From assembly GCA_003542575.1 (NCBI GenBank), contig DPKJ01000005.1, positions 186,001 to 250,000 of the forward strand: DNA of 64,000 bases, read 5' to 3'. The notes below the pieces were generated by a model. The model was given only the letters and a program-made list of their open reading frames with translations. It searched no databases and was not told the origin of the DNA. This DNA comes from Rikenellaceae bacterium. GTDB taxonomy: Bacteria; Bacteroidota; Bacteroidia; Bacteroidales; UBA932. Below are positions 34,733 to 42,280 of this stretch, piece by piece. A program made the position numbers and the translations under genes. Numbering within the stretch: position 1 is the first letter of the stretch; the number at the start of each line of letters is the position of its first letter.

Positions 34733-35560
34733 TTAGCTGTTAAAAATATTGCGGATTATCTCTTTGTTGCTTAATGTTGCATTGAAAAGCGCCTCGATGT
34801 TAACCCTTGACTCCTCTGACTCATTATTCTTCTCAACATTTACATAACCTCCCGGTGAACTCTCACTCCAGAGACACTCTTTAGAAGATTTGGAGTTAAA
34901 ACGGAAAACCAGCTTTTCTGAAATCCTGTCTATGGTTTCATTAAGCAGTACTCCATTACTATCCAGAATAATAATTGGGTCTATCAGGTTTTCAAGATCC
35001 CTTACCTGGTGAGTCGAAATAACGATACAACTCTGATCATTTGATGCCTGAGCGATTACCTTTCTTAGTTGAGCCTTTGATGGAATATCAAGTCCGTTGC
35101 TAGGCTCATCCATTAAGATCAGCTTAGTATTGGTTGAGAGTGCAAAGGCAATAAGAGCTTTTTTCTGTTGACCAAAAGAGAGTTTTGTAAATTTTGAATT
35201 TCCGTTAACATCAAATTCGGTCATTAACTTATGAAATTTATTTTCATCGTAACCCGGATAAAACTCACCTCTAAGCCTTGCATACTTATTTACAACTATA
35301 TCAGGAGCTACAAAGTCCTCCGGAATGAAAAACATCTGTTCAAAAAACAACGGATTTCTTTCAAATGGAGTAAAACCCATAACTTCACATTTACCGGTCT
35401 TCAATTTTAGAAAACCTCCGATAATTTTAAGCAATGTCGTCTTTCCGACACCGTTTTGCCCAAGGAGACCATAGATTTTTCCTGCCTCCAGATTTAGGTT
35501 TATATTATTAAAGACAGTATGTCTTGAATAACTAAAACTAAGATTTTCAATATTGATCAT
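34733..35560 (-). CDS. ABC transporter ATP-binding protein
   Basis: The 275-residue ATPase has Walker A GQNGVGKTTLLK, a signature region KLSFGQQKKALIAFAL (a diverged LSGGQ), Walker B LILMDEPSNGLDIPS and the switch histidine in VISTHQVRDLE. It is first in the operon and lies below a strong promoter. A roughly 60-residue C-terminal extension follows the ATPase core. Confidence 0.92.
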   Translation of the reverse strand: MINIENLSFSYSRHTVFNNINLNLEAGKIYGLLGQNGVGKTTLLKIIGGFLKLKTGKCEVMGFTPFERNPLFFEQMFFIPEDFVAPDIVVNKYARLRGEFYPGYDENKFHKLMTEFDVNGNSKFTKLSFGQQKKALIAFALSTNTKLILMDEPSNGLDIPSKAQLRKVIAQASNDQSCIVISTHQVRDLENLIDPIIILDSNGVLLNETIDRISEKLVFRFNSKSSKECLWSESSPGGYVNVEKNNESEESRVNIEALFNATLSNKEIIRNIFNS

Positions 35561-35584
35561 AATAAAATACTTTAAGTCCGTTTT

Positions 35585-35608
35585 GGTGTATTAGTGAAGT
35601 AGTGCACT
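35585..35608. promoter_or_regulatory. Operator-like motif at the GntR-ABC promoter
   Basis: The plus strand has GGTGTAT, then TAGTG-AAG-TAGTG, ending in the perfect palindrome AGTGCACT (35601-35608). It overlaps the expected transcription start of the operon, where a repressor would block initiation. Its counterpart is at 33238-33255. Confidence 0.45.
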
Positions 35609-35609
35609 G

Positions 35610-35640
35610 CAAATGTAAGTACATTTATTTTATCTCCAAA
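35610..35640 (-). promoter_or_regulatory. Promoter of the ABC-GntR operon
   Basis: TTTG (35637-35640) is followed after exactly 19 nt by TACATTTG (35610-35617) on the minus strand. The leader would be about 45 nt and carries the operator-like motif. Confidence 0.75.
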
Positions 35641-35673
35641 TTTTTTTTAAATTTTTTTTAAAAATATTTTGAT

Positions 35674-35681
35674 TATATTTG
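35674..35681 (+). promoter_or_regulatory. -7 element for the M28 peptidase gene
   Basis: TATATTTG on the plus strand lies about 60 nt upstream of the chosen ATG at 35743. It rules out the ATG-like start at 35689, which would sit on the transcription start. Confidence 0.6.
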
Positions 35682-35742
35682 TAAATCATTGATAGTGAGA
35701 GATAAAAAAATTAACATTTTTATTAACAGAAAACATAACCGG

Positions 35743-37335
35743 ATGAAATCAAAACATATTCTTCTCTTAATACTTCTTTTTAGCTCAATATTTCTAAGAG
35801 CCCAGTTTAACAAATCTGACATACAAAGACTTAAAACAGACCTCACATTTCTTGCATCTGATTCGCTAAAGGGCCGATATCCCGGAACATTTGAAGATTC
35901 AGTCGCAGCAGTATACATTTCCAATGAATTTACAAAGGCAGGGTACCTTCCATTAATAGGCGATTCTCCTATGATTCCTTTTGAATTTACTCTACACAGA
36001 GAAGTAGCGAAAGATGTATCACTATGGAATAAAAACAAAATATTTGAGAAAAATATTCATTTTGCAGTTCATCCCTCTTCATCAACTGCAAATATTAGCG
36101 CCAGAGTAGTAAAAATTGACCGGAGAGATTTAAAAAGTGACGGGAATAGCATTAAAGGAGCAATAGGGGTTGTCGAATGCCCTGATGATTCTCTTATGTT
36201 CATAATTACTCCTATGGCAGAACTTGGCTTGTCTGCAATTATCTTTTACAACGGGGATTCCCTTAATACACCATCAACGGCAAGAGTAAACGGTGCTATG
36301 ATTCCTGTTATTCAGGTAACTTCACCGGTAGCTGAGGAGATATTAAAGGGGAGCGATAATCTTCTTAATATTGTAGCTGAAGTAAATGTTATAAAAGGAA
36401 AAACATATAATGTTGCCGCTGTTAATTTAAAGGGTAATGGTAAACCCTTTGTCTTAGTTGGAGCGCATTACGATCATTTGGGTTTTGGAGGGAGTGGCAG
36501 CATGGTCAGAGGTGTAACCCAAATACATAACGGTGCAGACGATAACGCCAGTGGAGTAGCAGCAGTTCTTGAATCTGCAAGACTACTTAAAAATAATAGC
36601 AGGGTAGTGGTTGTCTCAGCATTTGGTGCGGAGGAGAGAGGTTTAATCGGATCAAGAATTCTGGCAGACACTCTTTCGGCTTTGGGGCTACTCCCTAACC
36701 TTATGGTTAATATGGATATGGTGGGAAGGTTAAATGATGAAAAACTTCAAATAGGGGGAGTGGGTACCTTTAAAGGGGCAGACAGTATTGTAAGACATAT
36801 AAATACAAACTATAATTTTTCGATAACCACAACTGCGGACGGCTATGGTGCATCTGATCATGCTTCATTCTATAGAAAAGAGGTTCCTGTACTCTATTTG
36901 ACAACAGGTGTTCATCGTGAGTACCATACACCGGACGATGATGTTGATTTAATCAATTTTGATGGCCTTTCAAAAATTTCAACATTTGTGTCGCATTTGA
37001 TTACCAATATATCAGATAGTGGTTTTAAACCAAATTATTTAAAAACTGAAGCCCCAACCTCCCCGGGCAGGCAGTCTTTTAAAGTTACACTTGGCCTGAT
37101 ACCTGATTTCACATACGAAAAAGGTGACGGTTTCAGAATTGGTGTAGTAACAGAGGGGAGAGCTGCCTCCAGAGGCGGGCTCAAAGAGGGCGATATTATT
37201 ACAATGATGAAAGGGAAAAAAATTGGCAATATATACGATTATATGGCTGCTTTGGGAGATCTTAATCCGGGAGAGAGCATAGTTGTTGAGTTGTTAAGAG
37301 ATGGTCAAAAGATATCATTAACATTAAATCTATAA
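35743..37335 (+). CDS. Exported M28 family metallopeptidase with C-terminal PDZ domain
   Basis: The 530-residue protein starts with the signal peptide MKSKHILLLILLFSSIFLRA. An M28 zinc aminopeptidase domain has VGAHYDHLGF (first zinc ligands), HNGADDNASGVAAVLE (bridging aspartate), FGAEERGLIGS (catalytic and ligand glutamates), NMDMVGR, and EYHTPDDDVD (last histidine). A protease-associated-like insert lies before the catalytic core. The last 90 residues form a PDZ domain (GFRIGVVTEGRAASRGGLKEGD). It probably trims peptides in the periplasm or on the surface. Confidence 0.9.
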   Translation: MKSKHILLLILLFSSIFLRAQFNKSDIQRLKTDLTFLASDSLKGRYPGTFEDSVAAVYISNEFTKAGYLPLIGDSPMIPFEFTLHREVAKDVSLWNKNKIFEKNIHFAVHPSSSTANISARVVKIDRRDLKSDGNSIKGAIGVVECPDDSLMFIITPMAELGLSAIIFYNGDSLNTPSTARVNGAMIPVIQVTSPVAEEILKGSDNLLNIVAEVNVIKGKTYNVAAVNLKGNGKPFVLVGAHYDHLGFGGSGSMVRGVTQIHNGADDNASGVAAVLESARLLKNNSRVVVVSAFGAEERGLIGSRILADTLSALGLLPNLMVNMDMVGRLNDEKLQIGGVGTFKGADSIVRHINTNYNFSITTTADGYGASDHASFYRKEVPVLYLTTGVHREYHTPDDDVDLINFDGLSKISTFVSHLITNISDSGFKPNYLKTEAPTSPGRQSFKVTLGLIPDFTYEKGDGFRIGVVTEGRAASRGGLKEGDIITMMKGKKIGNIYDYMAALGDLNPGESIVVELLRDGQKISLTLNL

Positions 37336-37338
37336 TAA

Positions 37339-38193
37339 ATGAAGAACTTTTTATTTTGGTTTGCTGCAATTGTTATAACATTATCGGCAGTTGTTTATCA
37401 GAGAGTTACCGGGCCAACAAATCCTAAGCGAGTAAGCTTTGATTTTGATGGTACATCATATAAATCAAAACTGACAAGAAGTCTTGAAACGACAATAACT
37501 CTTGATGAGGCAAAGGGAGATTATCTTACCCTGAACAAAACATCACCTATGAAAATTAAAGTATCTCCATCAAATGAGAATTTTAAGATTGATGTAATGT
37601 ACAGGATATATCCCGGCAGTGACACATTAAAAGCTGCTGAGGTTGTTAAAGAGTCAGATGGTTATATTATTTTATTTCCTTCACAACCACCTGCAGGTAA
37701 AATTGAGTACAAAGTATCAATTAATGATTCATCAAACAGCAAGGTACTGTTTGATGACACTGTAAGAATGAGATTTAAATCCCCTGTACCCGGATATGTG
37801 CTTATTCCACATATTTTATTGATGTTTATTGGAATGTTGCTGTCAAATTATACGGGTATAATTGCTTTTGAAAATAGAGAAAAGGCACTCAGGTACGCCA
37901 TTTATGTGATGATTGCCATTGGAGCAGGAGGTCTTTTGCTGGGCCCTCTAGTACAAAAATTTGCATTTGGCTCATTCTGGACCGGTTGGCCTTTTGGTGA
38001 GGATTTAACCGACAATAAAACCCTTTTTATCTTCATCGTTTGGTTAACGGCATGGCTGCTTAACAGGAAAAAAACCAGAAGAATTCTTCTGGTTTTAGCT
38101 GCGTTTCTTACTCTTCTTGTTTACTCTATTCCTCACAGTACCGGAGGTAGTGAGTATGATCATGAAAGGGGAGAGGTAGTCACAGGAAGATAA
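37339..38193 (+). CDS. Conserved membrane protein of unknown function
   Basis: The 284-residue protein has an N-terminal helix (about 4-20), an extracytoplasmic beta-rich domain (about 30-150), then four membrane helices. The loop between helices has the striking motif FWTGWPFGEDLTDNK (about 214-228), likely functional because of its invariant look. I do not recognise a named family. It starts 3 nt after the M28 peptidase, which implies co-transcription. Confidence 0.7.
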   Translation: MKNFLFWFAAIVITLSAVVYQRVTGPTNPKRVSFDFDGTSYKSKLTRSLETTITLDEAKGDYLTLNKTSPMKIKVSPSNENFKIDVMYRIYPGSDTLKAAEVVKESDGYIILFPSQPPAGKIEYKVSINDSSNSKVLFDDTVRMRFKSPVPGYVLIPHILLMFIGMLLSNYTGIIAFENREKALRYAIYVMIAIGAGGLLLGPLVQKFAFGSFWTGWPFGEDLTDNKTLFIFIVWLTAWLLNRKKTRRILLVLAAFLTLLVYSIPHSTGGSEYDHERGEVVTGR

Positions 38194-38209
38194 CCTCTTT
38201 ATTGTTTTC

Positions 38210-39352
38210 TTAATATTTGTGAGCATCAGGTCTGTCAAGATCTGTATCGCTTATCTTGGTTTTTGATAGTGTTCTCCAGACAAAGATTACATATCCAATC
38301 ACAAATGGAATAAAAAGAGATGCATATGCCATCACTTTTAATGTGAATTCACTGGATGAACTGTTATAAAGGGTTAAGGATTGCTGCATATCAACAGTGG
38401 AGACAAAGAAAGCGGTGTTATTAAACGCAGCGCATATAAGTATGCTCCAGACTGCAAGAACTCCTCCTCCTCCTGTAATGTAAAAGCTAAATTTCCCTTT
38501 TGAAAAAAGAGATGTTCCAATTCCGTACAATACCAGCAAAACTCCGCAAATTAGCATTATGGCAGGCCATATGAGCTCAGCCATATTAAAGAAGTATTTG
38601 TATTTAACGGCACTTATAACACCATTTTCAGGACTTACAGAATGACCGGTCATTGTAAAGAGAGCAATCAGAAGACCTACAAACCCAAGTATAAAGGCGA
38701 CTCCTGTCACTTTAATCTGTACTTTTGCTTTGGCGACCAATGAGTCAAGGTCAATTTGTTTAATCACATACAGGAGTCCAAGCGTTCTTGCTGCAAGATA
38801 TACGACAATACCCATAAGCAGGTTAAATGGATTTGCAATAGCATCGAGTCCGTGCCATCCGTTTGTCCAATAGGAAATTACAGGATGAATTGAGTTTGTA
38901 ATATTCATCTTGTTCATTACAAATGAACCTCCGGTGAAAAAAGTACCTACGGCAACCCCAAGTAATAATGATCCAAAAAAGCCGTTAAGGAATAAAAATA
39001 TTTCATAGGTTCTGGAGCCTAGCAGATTGCCTGCTTTCCCTCTGTATTCAAATGAAACAGCCTGCACTACGAAAAGAAAGAGTATCGACATCCAAAGCCA
39101 GTATGCGCCACCAAAACTTGTTGAGTAATAGAGCGGAAAAGAGGCAAATATTGAACCCCCAAAAGTGACCAGGGTTGTGAATGTAAGCTCCCACTTATGA
39201 CCAAGGGCATTAATTAGGAGGGTTTTCTCCTCTTTGCTTTTAACTATTCCAAAAAGCAATGACTGACCTCCCTGCACAAACATAAGAAAAACAAGTATAG
39301 AACCAAGCAGAGATACCAGTAACCACCAGTAATGTTGAAGTAAGTATAGCAT
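38210..39352 (-). CDS. cydB: Cytochrome bd oxidase subunit II
   Basis: The 380-residue membrane protein begins MLYLLQHYWWLLVSLLGSILVFLMFVQGGQSL and has about eight or nine helices. It partners CydA to reduce oxygen with quinol. I chose ATG 39352; the longer in-frame extension overlaps cydA and lacks typical residues. It lies 28 nt after cydA. No cydX-type small subunit gene follows. Confidence 0.94.
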   Translation of the reverse strand: MLYLLQHYWWLLVSLLGSILVFLMFVQGGQSLLFGIVKSKEEKTLLINALGHKWELTFTTLVTFGGSIFASFPLYYSTSFGGAYWLWMSILFLFVVQAVSFEYRGKAGNLLGSRTYEIFLFLNGFFGSLLLGVAVGTFFTGGSFVMNKMNITNSIHPVISYWTNGWHGLDAIANPFNLLMGIVVYLAARTLGLLYVIKQIDLDSLVAKAKVQIKVTGVAFILGFVGLLIALFTMTGHSVSPENGVISAVKYKYFFNMAELIWPAIMLICGVLLVLYGIGTSLFSKGKFSFYITGGGGVLAVWSILICAAFNNTAFFVSTVDMQQSLTLYNSSSSEFTLKVMAYASLFIPFVIGYVIFVWRTLSKTKISDTDLDRPDAHKY

Positions 39353-39380
39353 AAGTATAATTTTAAAAATAATGGTTGAT

Positions 39381-40955
39381 TTATTGTGCAGGACCCTTAT
39401 GAATAACTTTAAATAAGATTGTAAGCTCTGCAGCCAGCAAAACAGAAAACAGAACAAAGAACATTATTGTTGTTGTCATGACCGACGAAGCACTAACCCC
39501 AGACAAGGATGCACCGGTAGTCAGCAGATCCTGGATTGTCCAGGGCTGTCTTCCTACTTCGGCAACAATCCATCCTGCCTGAGTGCAGATATATACCAAT
39601 GGTATACTGATTATTGACAATACCAGAAACCAGCGGGTTTTATAAATTATTCCTTTTCTTTCCAAATATATTGCAAGGGAGAAGAGGAGAATAAAAAAAC
39701 CTCCGAGAATAACCATTATCCGAAATGCGTAAAATGTTAGCGGAACATTCGGAACAATATCTGTTTGCTTTTCAATATAACCGTAACCGAAGTGGCTAAA
39801 ATTTTCTTTTAATGCTATAAGTGACAACTCTTTGCCATGATCATCCCCAACCTCTTTGGCCTTATGGTAGTTGGCCAGTGCTTCTATGGCTATCCGGCCT
39901 CTTTTCATTCTCTCCCTTACAGGAAGAGCTACAACCTCTTCACCCAAATCATTTATATATGTATAACCTCCCTGAATAATATCCTCAATGCCCGGTACAA
40001 AAGTGTTGCTTTTTCTGTCAACAAGCAGAGAAAGACCTTTGGGAATAGATATGTTAAACAGATATGGCTCCTGCAGTGCGAATCCCAGGGAATCTCTCTC
40101 CAGCCTTGAAATGCTCTTTTTGGGATTTAGTATTCCAAATGCAACAATCGGGGTCCCGTTCTGACTCCTGTAAAGCCCTTCCATTGCAGCCAGTTTCATT
40201 GGCTGTTTCTTTGCTACGTGATAAGCCGAGCCATCACCTGACCAGATAAGTACAATTAGAGATATCAACCCGAATACTGAAGCTATCCTAATACTTTTAC
40301 GGGCAAACTCCTCTTCTCTTTTTTTCAGCAGATACCACGAAGAGATTCCCGTAACGGCAACGGCTGCAACAACAAAGCAATTAGTAACAGTATGGATAAA
40401 TTTGTTAAGAGCAATCGGCGAAAGAGCAACAGCCCAAAAATCTACCATTTCATTTCTTGCCGTATCAGGGTTGAACTCCATTCCGACCGGATATTGCATC
40501 CATGCATTTGCTACCAGAATCCACAAAGCCGAAAGTACGGTTCCAAAGGCAACCAGCCAGGTTGATAAAAGGTGAACATTTTTGCTGACCTTATTCCACC
40601 CGAAAAACATTATTGCGAAGAAAGTGGTCTCTAGAAAGAATGCAAAAATTCCTTCTATGGCAAGAGGTGCTCCAAAAATATCTCCGACAAACCATGAGTA
40701 ATTACTCCAGTTTGTTCCGAATTGAAACTCAAGTATTATACCGGTAGCTACCCCGATAGCAAAGTTTATTGCGAAAATCTTCATCCAGAATTTTGTGGTC
40801 CTTTTCCAGAATTCGTTTCCCGTTCTGACATAATATGTTTCCATTATGGCAATAATAAACCCCAAACCAATGGTCAGAGGTACAAATAGCCAGTGAAACA
40901 TAGCGGTAAGAGCAAACTGAAGTCTGGAAAGACCTAGTAAAGATGCTAATAACAT
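39381..40955 (-). CDS. cydA: Cytochrome bd oxidase subunit I
   Basis: The 524-residue subunit carries the hemes. Ligands are visible: H21 in FHWLFVPLTIG, a glutamate in EGIFAFFLET, a histidine in NKFIHTVTNCF and the methionine in FRIMVILGG. A long quinol loop (about 250-390) precedes it, and the GRQPWTIQDLLTT motif follows. It gives the cell microaerobic respiration or oxygen scavenging. Confidence 0.96.
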   Translation of the reverse strand: MLLASLLGLSRLQFALTAMFHWLFVPLTIGLGFIIAIMETYYVRTGNEFWKRTTKFWMKIFAINFAIGVATGIILEFQFGTNWSNYSWFVGDIFGAPLAIEGIFAFFLETTFFAIMFFGWNKVSKNVHLLSTWLVAFGTVLSALWILVANAWMQYPVGMEFNPDTARNEMVDFWAVALSPIALNKFIHTVTNCFVVAAVAVTGISSWYLLKKREEEFARKSIRIASVFGLISLIVLIWSGDGSAYHVAKKQPMKLAAMEGLYRSQNGTPIVAFGILNPKKSISRLERDSLGFALQEPYLFNISIPKGLSLLVDRKSNTFVPGIEDIIQGGYTYINDLGEEVVALPVRERMKRGRIAIEALANYHKAKEVGDDHGKELSLIALKENFSHFGYGYIEKQTDIVPNVPLTFYAFRIMVILGGFFILLFSLAIYLERKGIIYKTRWFLVLSIISIPLVYICTQAGWIVAEVGRQPWTIQDLLTTGASLSGVSASSVMTTTIMFFVLFSVLLAAELTILFKVIHKGPAQ

Positions 40956-41018
40956 AGTGAGTATAGTTTAGGTTTTAAGTTTTGGTTAGGTTTGAGATAG
41001 AAGTTTTAACTGTTCATT

Positions 41019-41234
41019 TTATTTAGGATTGATTAAATTTTTAATAACATGTTCGCTTTTCTCTTCCTGTGAAGAGTAAACTCCGAGTTCGCTTCGAAAA
41101 AAGAAAAGTTTAAGGATAAAAAACATTATGAACAACTTAATGGCAATAATTAACCATAAAGTTTTCCCAAGAGTCATGCTCCTGAAACCGTCATAATAGA
41201 ATAACCAAATGCGCTTTACAAGTGGCTCTTTCAT
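41019..41234 (-). CDS. DUF4492 small membrane protein of the cyd operon
   Basis: This roughly 71-residue protein begins MKEPLVKRIWLFYYDGFRSMTLGKTLW, characteristic of DUF4492, and has one transmembrane helix (about 28-48). The family sits next to cydAB in Bacteroidota, so it may be an accessory bd subunit or assembly factor; this is not established. The start at 41234 fits the family better than the frame's earlier ATG at 41291. A TATCTTAG element (41249-41256, one mismatch to TAnnTTTG) supports that start. Confidence 0.78.
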   Translation of the reverse strand: MKEPLVKRIWLFYYDGFRSMTLGKTLWLIIAIKLFIMFFILKLFFFRSELGVYSSQEEKSEHVIKNLINPK

Positions 41235-41310
41235 AGAATAAATTTGCTCTAAGATACTAATAAAATTATAAAAACGATTTGCAGAGGCCATAAATATTAA
41301 CTTGAAATAG

Positions 41311-41318
41311 TATATTTG
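41311..41318 (+). promoter_or_regulatory. -7 element for the DUF362 gene
   Basis: TATATTTG matches TAnnTTTG and ends 20 nt upstream of the ATG at 41339. It lies back to back with the cyd operon start region. Confidence 0.6.
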
Positions 41319-41338
41319 TAAAAAACAAACCGACTTAT

Positions 41339-42274
41339 ATGGAAAGGAGAAATTTTTTAAAGACTGCGATTCTAGGTGGAATAGCAGGTGCTGTTCAACT
41401 GAAAGGTAACGGCCTTATGGCGGCAGAAAAGATGACTGTATCTTCTGCAAATGACCTGGTTGCAGTAATGGGAGGTGAGCCGGCTGAAATGTATAAAAAG
41501 GGCATTGAGGCAATGGGCGGAATGACCAGATTTGTTAAAAAAGGGAACAAAGTGGTTGTCAAACCAAATATCGGGTGGGATAAAAGACCTGAATTTGCCG
41601 CAAACACAAATCCTGACCTTGTAGCTGCTATAGTAAAGGATTGTCTTGCTGCGGGTGCTTCTGAGGTTACGGTATTTGACCATACCTGCGACGAATGGCA
41701 GGCAAGTTATAGAAACAGTGGTATAGAGGCTGCTGCAAAAGCTGCCGGTGCAAAAGTTGCCTTTGCCCATGACGAAAAATACTACAGAAATGTTCAGCTT
41801 CCAAAGGGATCCAGATTAAAAGAGGCCAAGATTCATGAATCAATACTTGATTGTGATGTGTGGATAAATGTTCCTGTTCTTAAAAACCATGGTGGCGCAA
41901 GAATGACAATTGCCATGAAAAATTTTATGGGAATTGTTTGGGACAGAAGATTCTGGCATTCAAATGATTTACAACAATGTATTGCTGATTGTTCTACATT
42001 CTCAAAAATGCCTGTACTAAACATTGTCGATGCATACAGAATCATGACTCAAAATGGACCGAAAGGAAAAAGTATTGAGGACGTTCAAACTCCAAAAGCA
42101 ATATTCATGTCAACTGATATTGTAGCTGTTGATACTGCAGCTGTCAGATTTTTTGCTCAGTTCAGGAGTGACATGAAGTTAGAAGATGTCAGCCATATCG
42201 GCATTGGAGAAAAAATGAATATCGGAACAACCGATATTGATAAACTGAAAGTTGAGAGAATACGAATTGGATAG
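41339..42274 (+). CDS. Tat-exported DUF362 domain protein
   Basis: The 311-residue protein starts MERRNFLKTAILGGIAGAV, a twin-arginine type signal (RRNFLK). The rest matches DUF362, with VVKPNIGWDKRPEFAANTNPDLV, DVWINVPVLKNHGGARMTIAMKNFMGI and VDTAAVRFF. DUF362 proteins often sit next to ferredoxin-type genes and are presumed redox-linked, but no reaction is established. It is 6 nt before the iron-sulphur gene, so the two probably work together. Confidence 0.85.
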   Translation: MERRNFLKTAILGGIAGAVQLKGNGLMAAEKMTVSSANDLVAVMGGEPAEMYKKGIEAMGGMTRFVKKGNKVVVKPNIGWDKRPEFAANTNPDLVAAIVKDCLAAGASEVTVFDHTCDEWQASYRNSGIEAAAKAAGAKVAFAHDEKYYRNVQLPKGSRLKEAKIHESILDCDVWINVPVLKNHGGARMTIAMKNFMGIVWDRRFWHSNDLQQCIADCSTFSKMPVLNIVDAYRIMTQNGPKGKSIEDVQTPKAIFMSTDIVAVDTAAVRFFAQFRSDMKLEDVSHIGIGEKMNIGTTDIDKLKVERIRIG

Positions 42275-42280
42275 GTTGAA

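Noticed and set aside
37035..37229. Short minus-strand frame opposite the PDZ domain of the M28 peptidase
   Set aside because: It is an antisense shadow with no promoter or homology.
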